Source: Sphingomonadaceae bacterium (lineage in GTDB: Bacteria; Pseudomonadota; Alphaproteobacteria; Sphingomonadales; Sphingomonadaceae). From it: a stretch of 64,000 nt of DNA. The position numbers and the translations under genes were made by a program. Where the stretch lies: the NCBI GenBank assembly GCA_947451145.1, contig CANFXW010000005.1:1-64000 (forward strand), in the 5' to 3' direction. The stretch's first letter is position 1. Each line of letters starts with the position of its first letter. This document shows positions 35,849-43,622 of this stretch, piece by piece. Under the pieces are notes generated by a model, which did not search any database, was not told the DNA's origin, and was given only the letters and a program-made list of their open reading frames with translations.

Positions 35849-36970
35849 ATGGATACCGATCGCGATCTGCTCCCCGAAGGCCTCGAAGACCGCCTGCCCG
35901 CCTCTGCAGGCGTGGCCGCGCGCGTAACCCGTTCTGTCATTGATGTGCTCGATGGCCACGGCTATGACCGCGTCCAGCCGCCGGCAATCGAGTTTGAAAA
36001 GTCGATGGCGAGCCGCATGGCAGGCGTCCAGCCGCGCCGGATGTTCCGCTTTGTCGATCCGGCGAGCCTGCGCACGCTGGCGCTGCGTTCGGACATCACC
36101 GTGCAGGTCGGCCGCATCGCCGCGACCAGCCTTGCCGGAGCGCCACGCCCATTGCGCCTGTGCTATGCGGGCCAAGTGCTCACCATCAAGGGCGACGGGC
36201 TCGATCCCACCCGCGAGCGGCTGCAACTCGGCGCCGAGCTGATCGGTTCCGACTCGGTCGCGGCGGCGGGCGAGATTGTTGCCGTGGCTATCGAGGCGCT
36301 GCAGGCCGCAGGCGCGGCCGGAATTTCGGTCGATTTTACTTTGCCCGATCTGGTCGACACGCTGGCGGCAAAAGCCCTGCCGCTCGAAGCCGGAACGATT
36401 GAGGCAGTCCGGCGCGAACTCGATGCCAAGGATGCCGGCGGACTGGTCGCAGCGGGCGGCGAGGCTTACCTGCCGCTGCTCACCGCCATCGGCCCCTTCG
36501 ACACCGCGATCGAGCGGCTGGCCGCTATCGACGCGGGCGGAGCCCTCGCATCACGCATCGCTGCCTTGCGCGAAATCGCCGCGCGGGTTTCCGGCAAGGC
36601 CCGCCTGACGCTCGACCCCAGCGAGCGGCACGGCTTTGAATACCAGTCATGGCTGGGCTTCACGCTCTACGCCGATGGCCTGTCTGGCGCGCTGGGCCGC
36701 GGCGGCACCTACGCCATCCTCGGCGCGGCCGCCGGGACCGAGGAGCCGGCCATCGGCTTCTCGCTCTACCCCGACCCCCTGATCGACGCCCTAGCCGCAG
36801 GCGAAGCCCCGCGCGACACCCTGTTCCTGCCGCTCGGCCACAACGCCGAAGTAGCCGCAAGACTGCGAATGATCGGCTGGCGGACGGTGGCGGCGCTGTG
36901 TGCGGAGTGTGACGCGAAGGCTTTGGGCTGCACGCATCGGTTGGATGGGGACGAGGCGGTTCGGGTTTAG
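35849..36970 (+). CDS. hisZ: ATP phosphoribosyltransferase regulatory subunit
   Basis: A histidyl-tRNA-synthetase-like protein without aminoacylation that pairs with the short HisG in histidine synthesis. The 373-residue protein shows the class II synthetase core: GYDRVQPPAIEFEKSMA, FRFVDPASLRTLALRSDITVQVGRIA (motif 2 region), and LGRGGTYAILGAAA near the end. No anticodon-binding domain is present, as expected for HisZ. hisG is not in the window. The stop overlaps the stop of the convergent esterase by 4 bases. Confidence 0.9.
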   Translation: MDTDRDLLPEGLEDRLPASAGVAARVTRSVIDVLDGHGYDRVQPPAIEFEKSMASRMAGVQPRRMFRFVDPASLRTLALRSDITVQVGRIAATSLAGAPRPLRLCYAGQVLTIKGDGLDPTRERLQLGAELIGSDSVAAAGEIVAVAIEALQAAGAAGISVDFTLPDLVDTLAAKALPLEAGTIEAVRRELDAKDAGGLVAAGGEAYLPLLTAIGPFDTAIERLAAIDAGGALASRIAALREIAARVSGKARLTLDPSERHGFEYQSWLGFTLYADGLSGALGRGGTYAILGAAAGTEEPAIGFSLYPDPLIDALAAGEAPRDTLFLPLGHNAEVAARLRMIGWRTVAALCAECDAKALGCTHRLDGDEAVRV

Positions 36971-37896
36971 ACCCCAAACACCCCTCTCAGCCAACGATCC
37001 ACCACCCCCGTCGCCGCATAGTCCGGATCGCCGAGGCGCCGGTTGATCTCCATATGGCCCTGCAATCCCTCGCCGGGGAAGTCCTTGCGCTCGACTGCGC
37101 TGCCGCCAGCTTTCAGCGCCTTTTCCAGCGCTTCGGCCTGCCGGATGCCGTCTGGCCGCTGGACGTGGAGCAGCAGGAACTTCGCCGCATTGGGCGAGGC
37201 GGCTTGGAGCGTGGGGGAGAGCGCCTTTTGCCGCGCAGGATCGGTGCCAAAGGCCTGAGTATAGGTCTTCTGCATGATCTGCGGGCCGTCGCTCATCTGT
37301 GCGGGCACATCATAGGCCGCGCCGTCGATCGGCACCACGCCCGCCAGATTGGCAAAGCTCAGGCCCGCGCCTTTCAGGTAGCGTTCGTCCGTCCCCACCA
37401 GCGCCACCAGATGCGCACCGGCGCTGTGGCCCATGATGACGACGCGGGCACGGTCGATGCCCGTGCGCCCCACCAGCAGCTTCACCGCCGCGGCAATGTC
37501 TGCGGCCTGTTGCTCGACCGTGGCATCGGGCACCAGCCGGTAATTGATCGAGGCAAAGGCATAACCGCTGCCGGTATAGTGCAGCACCTTCCACTTGCCG
37601 GTGGCGTTGTCCATCGACCCGCGCTTCCACCCGCCGCCGTGGACGAAGAGCACCAGCGGCACAGGAGCTTTGGCATCCTTGGGCATCCACAGGTTCAGCT
37701 TCTGTGCCGGATCAGAGCCATAGGCCAGCGTGACCGGCGGCGGTGCGTCTGGCGCGTTTGTGTCATACTGGCTGGAGCTCTCGCGCATGGCCTTCATCGC
37801 CTTCCACGCGCGCAGGCGGTCGCCAAACTTGGCATCGGCCATGCTGCCGGTCACCAGCGCCGCGCCTGCCACAACCCAGATCACCTTGAACCGCAT
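36967..37896 (-). CDS. Exported alpha/beta-hydrolase (esterase, HSL/carboxylesterase-like)
   Basis: A 309-residue hydrolase with a signal peptide (MRFKVIWVVAGAALVTGSMADA). The oxyanion motif is HGGGWKRGS, the nucleophile elbow GHSAGAHLVAL (Ser about residue 160), and a likely catalytic His is in GEGLQGHMEIN. It resembles kynurenine-formamidase/BD-FAE type esterases; the substrate is unknown. ATG 37896 has CAAGGAGAATACC before it, so the longer open frame to 38049 is rejected. Confidence 0.88.
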   Translation of the reverse strand: MRFKVIWVVAGAALVTGSMADAKFGDRLRAWKAMKAMRESSSQYDTNAPDAPPPVTLAYGSDPAQKLNLWMPKDAKAPVPLVLFVHGGGWKRGSMDNATGKWKVLHYTGSGYAFASINYRLVPDATVEQQAADIAAAVKLLVGRTGIDRARVVIMGHSAGAHLVALVGTDERYLKGAGLSFANLAGVVPIDGAAYDVPAQMSDGPQIMQKTYTQAFGTDPARQKALSPTLQAASPNAAKFLLLHVQRPDGIRQAEALEKALKAGGSAVERKDFPGEGLQGHMEINRRLGDPDYAATGVVDRWLRGVFGV

Positions 37897-38114
37897 CGGT
37901 ATTCTCCTTGTATCGTCGAGACTATTCAGGCCCCGGTTAAAAACCAGTGCCGAATTGTCGCAGTTAGTCACAGGGTGCCCTTGACTACCCCCACCGCCCC
38001 GCCTAACCCGCCGCGCGTTTGCGGGGCGATTCATGCTCCCACCGTCCAACCTCTTGCGCCGAGTCCTGTCGAAGGGCGCATGCGGGTCACTCTGGCAGGT
38101 GAGGGACTGTAACC

Positions 38115-39404
38115 ATGGCCAACGTCACCGTCATCGGCGCCCAGTGGGGCGATGAAGGCAAAGGCAAAATCGTCGACTGGCTGGCAAGCCGCGCTGATGC
38201 CGTGGTGCGCTTTCAGGGCGGACATAACGCCGGGCATACGCTCGTTGTCGGCGACCAGACCTACAAGCTCAGCCTGCTGCCCTCGGGCATCGTCACCGGC
38301 ACCCTGTCGCTCATCGGCAATGGCGTGGTGCTCGATCCCTGGCACCTGAAAGAAGAGATCGCCAAGCTGGAAGGGCAGGGCGTTGTCATCAACACCAGCA
38401 ACTTCGCGATTGCCGACAACTGCCCGCTGATCCTCCCCATCCACCGCGAGCTCGACGGCCTGCGTGAGGCTGCTGCCGGTTCGGGCAAGATCGGCACCAC
38501 CGGCCGCGGCATTGGCCCGGCCTATGAAGACAAGGTCGGCCGCCGCGCCATCCGGGTTTGCGATCTGGCGCATCTCGACGATCTCGATTCGCAGTTCGAT
38601 CGCCTCTGCGCCCACCACGATGCCCTGCGCGCCGGTTTCGGCCAGCCGCCGGTTGACCGGGCCAAGCTGATTGCCGACCTGAAGGAAATCGCGCCATCGG
38701 TTCTCCAGTTCGCAGAGCCGGTGTGGAAGCGGCTCAACACCGTGAAAAAGGCCGGAGCCCGCATCCTGTTCGAAGGCGCACAGGGCGTGTTGCTCGATGT
38801 CGATCACGGCACTTATCCCTTCGTCACCAGCTCCAACACGGTGAGCGGCACGGCGGCCTCGGGCTCGGGCCTCGGCCCCAGCGCGACCGGCTTCGTGCTC
38901 GGCATCGTCAAGGCCTATACCACCCGCGTCGGCGCCGGGCCGTTCCCGACCGAGCTGGAAGACGCCACCGGACAGCGCCTTGGTGAGCGCGGCCATGAAT
39001 TCGGCACCGTTACCGGCCGCAAGCGCCGCTGTGGCTGGTTCGACGCCGTGCTGGTCCGCCAGTCCTGCGCGATCTCGGGCGTTACCGGCATCGCGCTCAC
39101 CAAGGTCGACGTGCTTGACGGCATGGAGACGGTGAAGATCTGCACCGGCTATCGCCTGAACGGAAAGGTGCTCGATTACTTCCCCAGTCACGCCGCCGAT
39201 CAGGCCAATGTCGAGCCGATCTATGAGGAAATGGAAGGCTGGAGCGGCACCACCGCCGGCGCGCGTTCGTGGGCCGATCTGCCCGCGCAGGCGATCAAGT
39301 ACATCCAGCGCGTGCAGGAACTGATCGAAACGCCAGTCGCGCTGGTCAGCACCTCGCCCGAGCGCGAGGATACGATTCTGGTGCGCGATCCGTTTGTGGA
39401 TTGA
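38115..39404 (+). CDS. purA: Adenylosuccinate synthetase
   Basis: GTP-dependent conversion of IMP and aspartate to adenylosuccinate in AMP synthesis. The 429-residue protein begins [22 protein letters not shown] (GTP P-loop) and contains [31 protein letters not shown] and [10 protein letters not shown], all standard PurA motifs, at full length. It is divergent from the esterase gene, with about 218 bases between starts. hisZ and purA are often neighbours in proteobacteria; here the esterase sits between them. Confidence 0.97.
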   Translation: MANVTVIGAQWGDEGKGKIVDWLASRADAVVRFQGGHNAGHTLVVGDQTYKLSLLPSGIVTGTLSLIGNGVVLDPWHLKEEIAKLEGQGVVINTSNFAIADNCPLILPIHRELDGLREAAAGSGKIGTTGRGIGPAYEDKVGRRAIRVCDLAHLDDLDSQFDRLCAHHDALRAGFGQPPVDRAKLIADLKEIAPSVLQFAEPVWKRLNTVKKAGARILFEGAQGVLLDVDHGTYPFVTSSNTVSGTAASGSGLGPSATGFVLGIVKAYTTRVGAGPFPTELEDATGQRLGERGHEFGTVTGRKRRCGWFDAVLVRQSCAISGVTGIALTKVDVLDGMETVKICTGYRLNGKVLDYFPSHAADQANVEPIYEEMEGWSGTTAGARSWADLPAQAIKYIQRVQELIETPVALVSTSPEREDTILVRDPFVD

Positions 39405-39409
39405 TGTGC

Positions 39410-39444
39410 ATTTTCGGGGGCATTTTGACCATGCTCCCGAAAAT
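39410..39444 (+). terminator. Hairpin after purA
   Basis: Arms ATTTTCGGGGGCA (39410-39422) and TGCTCCCGAAAAT (39432-39444) pair with one G-T wobble around a 9-base loop, 5 bases after the purA stop. There is no long T run after it. Confidence 0.6.
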
Positions 39445-39689
39445 ACGGTTATTGAAAACAAACGATTATTTCGAGTTAGTTGATAAAACGCATACGCGGG
39501 AAGCCTGTCGCGTTCCCTAAGGGCGCACTGGTGCGCGATGCCGCCGATGCAACGCGGGATGATGGGGGGCTTACAAAGTCAAGGAGCGGGTTGCGCGCCG
39601 TGGGGCGGCGAGGGGGATTTTGGCAGGTTGCGGGGGTGTAGGAAAGGGCGGGGTGCCGTTGAACGAGCCAATTGCATTGAAATTTTGCT
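39445..39689. other. Gap between purA and the AT-rich insert, no gene seen
   Basis: The first ~50 bases are AT-rich; the rest is GC-rich, with short open frames on both strands that lack ribosome-binding sites or recognisable motifs. The change to strongly AT-rich sequence occurs near 39670, inside the end of the next gene. Confidence 0.4.
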
Positions 39690-41060
39690 CTATTCCATAA
39701 AAATCATGCCACGACTCACCCACTTCGAGCGTATGTCTTGTTTCTGCTTTTGACTTAATTTGCTCCAATCCTTAGCAAATTTTGTTTTAGAATCAAAAGT
39801 TGCTTCTTCTAAATTCGTCAAATCATCAATTCTAGTGTAGCTAAGGTCTGCACCTTCAAATTTTGCCTTCTTAAGAAACGTCTTTTCGAACTTGACAAAA
39901 TTTAGATCAGATCCTGTAAAGTTTACCTCAGTTGCGTACGCATTTTTGAAATTAGACATAAAAAGGTATGAATGTGATAGATTTGCTTGCCCCATTTTTG
40001 CAGATGTAAGATCAACGATCATTAAAGTAATTTTTTCTCCGTCAAACCCTGTTAGATTTGAGTTTATCATAGAGGAATGGCGAATTTGAATATTTTCACC
40101 CTTCTTTTTATTTTTTACGTATGATAAGTCGATAAAATCAAAGTTTCTGTTGTTTAATGGAACTGAATCATTGAATATATTATTAAATTCATTTTTAATA
40201 ATATTTAGTCGCTCTTTTGCAATAGGGTCTAAATTATCGCCATAATAGGTATATCCATCAAGTTCCTTTTTTTGACCAAAAACAAAATCATTCATATGTT
40301 TCAAGGCGGCGTCAGCGTGGCCGGCTAGTATAAGTTCAATTGCGGCAACCCGAAAAGTGGGAATGCTGTCTTCCGAGAGAAAAGGCTTTAGTTGATGCAA
40401 GGCGGAAATTTGCAATTGCCGCATCGCACTTTCGGGAGCGTCAATATCAAAAAGTCCAGCAGCTTGCTTCTGAATTTCCTGAAATTCTTTTAGGTTTAGT
40501 TCTCTCCGCTGGTTTTCGACCTGAATGCTTTGATTTTCTAGTTGTGCGCGTTGAATTTCTAACTCTATTGTTTGATTTTCGATCAAACGTCTCTGATTTT
40601 CAATGTCTTGACGATGGTTTTCGACTTCATGCCTTTGCTCAGTTATCTGATCGCGAACATTGCGATCTCTCCAGTGCCAAAGCCAGAACCCGACCGGTAG
40701 GCCGATCACCGGGATAAGTGCTGTAACTTTGTCTTTCCATTGGGGTTTCGTTTCTGGGAAGAAGATGTCTCCGATAAAATCACTCTTTTCGATCAGATGC
40801 TTCAGCCAACCCAAAATTTCTAACCGCATTAAAATTTCGAGAAAAACTGATACTATCAGCGATGCTGATACGGTAAGAAGTAAGACCTTCCAGCGATTTT
40901 CTGTCCTATCGACCCAAGCCTTAAGTGAATCCCATGCTACCCTGGTTTTTCCCTTTTGCATTGCTGCTCTCGCCCCTCGCACCTTAAAGATAATCTTCAT
41001 CGGAATTTGCGTAAAGTTTTTGAATTTCAATCGCAATGTGCGCAACAATTTTGTGTGCAC
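39690..41060 (-). CDS. Membrane protein with seven-heptad coiled coil and pentapeptide-type C-terminus
   Basis: A protein of up to 456 residues, strongly AT-rich against its neighbours. It has two membrane helices (~58-78 and ~112-130), then seven consecutive heptads at residues 140-188, each ending in a hydrophobic residue (ENQRRLI, ENQTIEL, ENQSIQV, ENQRREL), a helical middle, and a C-terminal quarter with pentapeptide-like A(D/N)LxX repeats (MGQANLSHSYLFMSNF, VNFTGSDLNFVKFEKT, AKFEGADLSYTRIDD). Start uncertain: GTG 41060, ATG 41000, or ATG 40961 (after GAGGGGCGAGAG), which would give 423 residues. No known function; probably horizontally acquired. Confidence 0.8.
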   Translation of the reverse strand: MHTKLLRTLRLKFKNFTQIPMKIIFKVRGARAAMQKGKTRVAWDSLKAWVDRTENRWKVLLLTVSASLIVSVFLEILMRLEILGWLKHLIEKSDFIGDIFFPETKPQWKDKVTALIPVIGLPVGFWLWHWRDRNVRDQITEQRHEVENHRQDIENQRRLIENQTIELEIQRAQLENQSIQVENQRRELNLKEFQEIQKQAAGLFDIDAPESAMRQLQISALHQLKPFLSEDSIPTFRVAAIELILAGHADAALKHMNDFVFGQKKELDGYTYYGDNLDPIAKERLNIIKNEFNNIFNDSVPLNNRNFDFIDLSYVKNKKKGENIQIRHSSMINSNLTGFDGEKITLMIVDLTSAKMGQANLSHSYLFMSNFKNAYATEVNFTGSDLNFVKFEKTFLKKAKFEGADLSYTRIDDLTNLEEATFDSKTKFAKDWSKLSQKQKQDIRSKWVSRGMIFME

Positions 41061-41247
41061 TAAGGCTATTGCGATAACTCCTTTTTCTAGTCGGCTGCTT
41101 CAAGCTACATTGCGCTCCGATTTGCACTTAGAGATCAAAATCCGCAACAACCTTTGCACAAAACACTCCAGAACGACCTTCCAAAACCTCAAAATTGCCT
41201 GTGGTGCTGCGGCTTGTTGCTATACCGCCCTGCCAACCAGTCCATAA

Positions 41248-41286
41248 CAAGAACATTCTTGACACGATCTTTGTTTGTTCTAATTT
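41248..41286 (+). promoter_or_regulatory. Promoter with overlapping dyad
   Basis: A -35 TTGACA (41259-41264), 16-base spacer and -10 TAATTT (41281-41286) lie 27 bases before ATG 41314. An inverted repeat CAAGAA-CA-TTCTTG (41248-41261) overlaps the -35 box and could be the operator of the HTH gene that follows. Confidence 0.6.
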
Positions 41287-41313
41287 CGTTCACGTCAGAA
41301 CGGAGTCGGAACG

Positions 41314-42267
41314 ATGGTGCAGGCCTCTTACGCATATTCACAGGCGGCGAATGATGCCGAGGTCGCGCTGAGCCTCGCGGTATTTGCTGACCGGCCCCGC
41401 GTGCTGGCGCAGCTGCGTGAAGATGCGGCGGTGGGCGGGTTTCATGTCATTTCGGCGCAGGCGATTGCCGTGCTGGTCGATCAGGCGGTCCAGCCGCTCG
41501 CCGAAGTGGTGCTGGTCGATTGTCCGGTGGCCGATGGCCTGAGCCTTGCCGCGCTGTCCCGGCTCGATATGCGCGTTGCCCAATCGGGCGCGCAGCTGAT
41601 CGTTGCCACGACGATGGAGGCGCTCGACGCGGTCTTTGGCTGTATCGATCAATCTGGCGCGCAATTGCTGGTTGATCCCAGCCGGGCTGACTATGCCATG
41701 GCGCTGGGCCGGGCCAAGGCGCTTTCCCCCACTGGCCGGGTGCGCGAACTGGCCGAGCAAGACCGGCTGACCCTGCTGCGCCTCACCGAACAGGTGGGAG
41801 AGATCGCCGCGCGGCTTGGCCAGATCAATACCGAGCCATCGCGGCTTGAGGCCCCCGCCATCACCTTTCGCGGTGCCCCGGGCCATGATGAGGTGCTGGT
41901 CCAAAGGGCCCGGCCTGCGCTCCCCGATCCGCGCATGATCCGCCGTCTGGTGCGCCAGCGCCAGCAGCGCGCACGCTTTTTCGATGGTGATCTGTTCGCC
42001 GATCCGGCCTGGGACATGCTGCTCGATCTCACCGCAGCGCGGGCAGAGAGCAAGCGGGTTTCGGTTACCTCGCTGTGCATCGCCGCCGCCGTTCCGCCCA
42101 CCACGGCGCTGCGCTGGATCGGTATGCTAGTCTCGGCTGGCCTGTTCCAGCGGGTGGAAGACATGGCCGACCGCCGCCGCGCTTTCATCGAGCTGACCGA
42201 CAAGGCTGCTGATGGCATGGCCCGCTATTTCGATGCGCTGGAAGAAGGGCCGCTGCGCTCGGTTTGA
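41314..42267 (+). CDS. Winged-helix (MarR-like) transcriptional regulator
   Basis: A 317-residue protein with a receiver-like or unknown N-terminal part (residues ~15-130), a linker helix region, and a C-terminal winged helix: WDMLLDLTAARAESKRVSVTSLCIAAAVPPTTALRWIGMLVSAGLF, then the wing RVEDMADRRRAFIELTDKAADGMARYFDAL. The DNA-binding half resembles MarR proteins. The N-terminal half lacks the phosphoacceptor pattern I would expect of a response regulator. The ligand and targets are unknown. ATG 41314 follows CGGAGTC and a good promoter. Confidence 0.78.
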   Translation: MVQASYAYSQAANDAEVALSLAVFADRPRVLAQLREDAAVGGFHVISAQAIAVLVDQAVQPLAEVVLVDCPVADGLSLAALSRLDMRVAQSGAQLIVATTMEALDAVFGCIDQSGAQLLVDPSRADYAMALGRAKALSPTGRVRELAEQDRLTLLRLTEQVGEIAARLGQINTEPSRLEAPAITFRGAPGHDEVLVQRARPALPDPRMIRRLVRQRQQRARFFDGDLFADPAWDMLLDLTAARAESKRVSVTSLCIAAAVPPTTALRWIGMLVSAGLFQRVEDMADRRRAFIELTDKAADGMARYFDALEEGPLRSV

Positions 42268-42272
42268 TCTCT

Positions 42273-42411
42273 TTGGCAGCTCTAGTCCGGCTGCCAATAG
42301 GCCATCCTCCACCCCTCTAGCCTGTGAGGATGGCACTGGGGGAGGAACACCGACGCTGCCCCAAGCCCAGCCCCCGACCCTGGCCCGGCTCCGGCAGCAT
42401 GTTCCTCCCCC
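42273..42411. repeat. Cluster of three inverted repeats
   Basis: TTGGCAGC/GCTGCCAA (42273-42297), GCCATCCTC/GAGGATGGC (42301-42334) and GGGGGAGGAACA/TGTTCCTCCCCC (42338-42411) follow one another in the gap between the regulator and the barrel gene. The first can serve as terminator; the last is a 12-base perfect pair around a 50-base centre, like dispersed REP elements. Confidence 0.7.
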
Positions 42412-42418
42412 CTTTCTC

Positions 42419-43048
42419 TTAGGGCGCCAAGGGATTGGGCGTTGGCGCGGCCACGCGCTGCAGGTGGTTGCTGTCGCGGTGGTGGAACAGTTCACTCTGT
42501 CCCTTGATCGCCATCACCGTGTCCTCTTCATAGGACCATGTGCCGTCATCGTGCACTGTCACCGTGATGGTGAAGCTTTCGGTGCGGAAGTTCTGCTCGA
42601 GATAGGGGTTGGAGCAGATGCCATAATCGGTCGATCCGCGCGTTGCCTCCAGCGTGAAGGTCTTGGCATCGCTCGCCGCCTTGCCAACCGCCAGCACCGT
42701 CTGTCCGCGCGGGATGGTCAGCGAATGCATCACGGTTTGCGTCGCCGGCTCCCACAGCCAGTAGCCCACCTGATCGTGGTACGTGCCCTTCTCGCCCGGC
42801 TTGCACATCCACGTGTGATAGCGCAGCGCATAGAGCAGCTGCGGGCCGTTGTTGCCCGGATCAACTGGTTCGAGCGTAATCCGCTCGAAGAACCCCTGCG
42901 TGCGCGGCCCGGCTGCCTTGGGGGCAATGTCTACGCCGTGCTCGCCTTCCCAAGTCCCCGCCATGGGTGCGAGTGGGCCAAGGCTGGCCAGAGTATCGAG
43001 CGAAACGGATGGCGGGTCGGAATAGATATCGTCTGGATAGCTGGACAT
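42419..43048 (-). CDS. FABP/nitrobindin-like heme-binding beta-barrel protein
   Basis: A 209-residue soluble protein. The start of the barrel carries LAPMAGTWEGEHGVD (G-x-W-x-G-x-G-like), followed by alternating beta strands (YALRYHTWMCKP, DQVGYWLWEPATQTVMHSLTIPRGQTVLA), the pattern of DUF1794/THAP4-like barrels that bind heme and can isomerise peroxynitrite. The axial His is not assigned with confidence. ATG 43048 (MSSYPDDIY) is chosen over the longer frame to 43333. It is divergent from the phosphatase gene, 100 bases away. Confidence 0.75.
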   Translation of the reverse strand: MSSYPDDIYSDPPSVSLDTLASLGPLAPMAGTWEGEHGVDIAPKAAGPRTQGFFERITLEPVDPGNNGPQLLYALRYHTWMCKPGEKGTYHDQVGYWLWEPATQTVMHSLTIPRGQTVLAVGKAASDAKTFTLEATRGSTDYGICSNPYLEQNFRTESFTITVTVHDDGTWSYEEDTVMAIKGQSELFHHRDSNHLQRVAAPTPNPLAP

Positions 43049-43148
43049 GGGCGCTCCGTGATGAGTTGGGATTCGGAAGCGAATCCTTGCACTGCTTTGT
43101 CTGCCAATGGCATTGCATTCGATCAACAACCAACCGCCAAGAGCAATA

Positions 43149-43622
43149 ATGCCCCAGAACCCCGCCGTCCTTTTCGTCTGCCTCGGCAACATCTGTCGTT
43201 CTCCGCTGGCTGAGGCTGCGTTCCGCCGCGCTGCCGAAAGGGCTGGCCTTGAAGTCACGGTCGATTCCGCCGGCACCGGTGACTGGCATGTCGGCCATGC
43301 GCCTGATCCCCGCGCGCAGGATGTGGCGCGCAAGAGCGGCGTCGAGATCGGCCACTATCGCGCCCGGCAGCTGGAGCCGAATGACTTCCACCGCTTCACC
43401 CACGTGCTGGTGATGGATCACCAGAATCTGGAAGATGCCCGCCGGATCAAGCCTGCGGGGGCTGCGACTGCACCGCGCTTACTGCTCGATCTGGTTCCGG
43501 GGCGTGAGGGCGCAGCGGTCGCCGATCCCTATTACGGGGGTGAAGAGCATTTTGACTATTGCTGGGCTGATGTCTGCCTCGGTGCGGATGCACTGGTCCG
43601 CCTGCTCATCAGCGAACGGTAA
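43149..43622 (+). CDS. Low-molecular-weight protein-tyrosine phosphatase
   Basis: A 157-residue cysteine phosphatase. The P-loop CLGNICRS (CX5R-S) is at residues ~10-17, and the general-acid aspartate is in VADPYYGG (about residue 122). In bacteria such enzymes often control tyrosine kinases of polysaccharide export or act as arsenate reductase relatives; no such partner is next to it here. The ATG at 43149 has only weak ribosome-binding sequence. It converges on pbpC with a 14-base overlap. Confidence 0.92.
   Translation: MPQNPAVLFVCLGNICRSPLAEAAFRRAAERAGLEVTVDSAGTGDWHVGHAPDPRAQDVARKSGVEIGHYRARQLEPNDFHRFTHVLVMDHQNLEDARRIKPAGAATAPRLLLDLVPGREGAAVADPYYGGEEHFDYCWADVCLGADALVRLLISER

Noticed and set aside
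32861..36226. An 1121-codon open frame on the minus strand
   Set aside because: It is the antisense of serC, serA and the start of hisZ. Long antisense frames are expected in GC-rich genes with strong codon bias, and it also runs through the palindromic repeats.
38031..39461. A 476-codon minus-strand frame
   Set aside because: Antisense of purA, which has every family motif on the plus strand.
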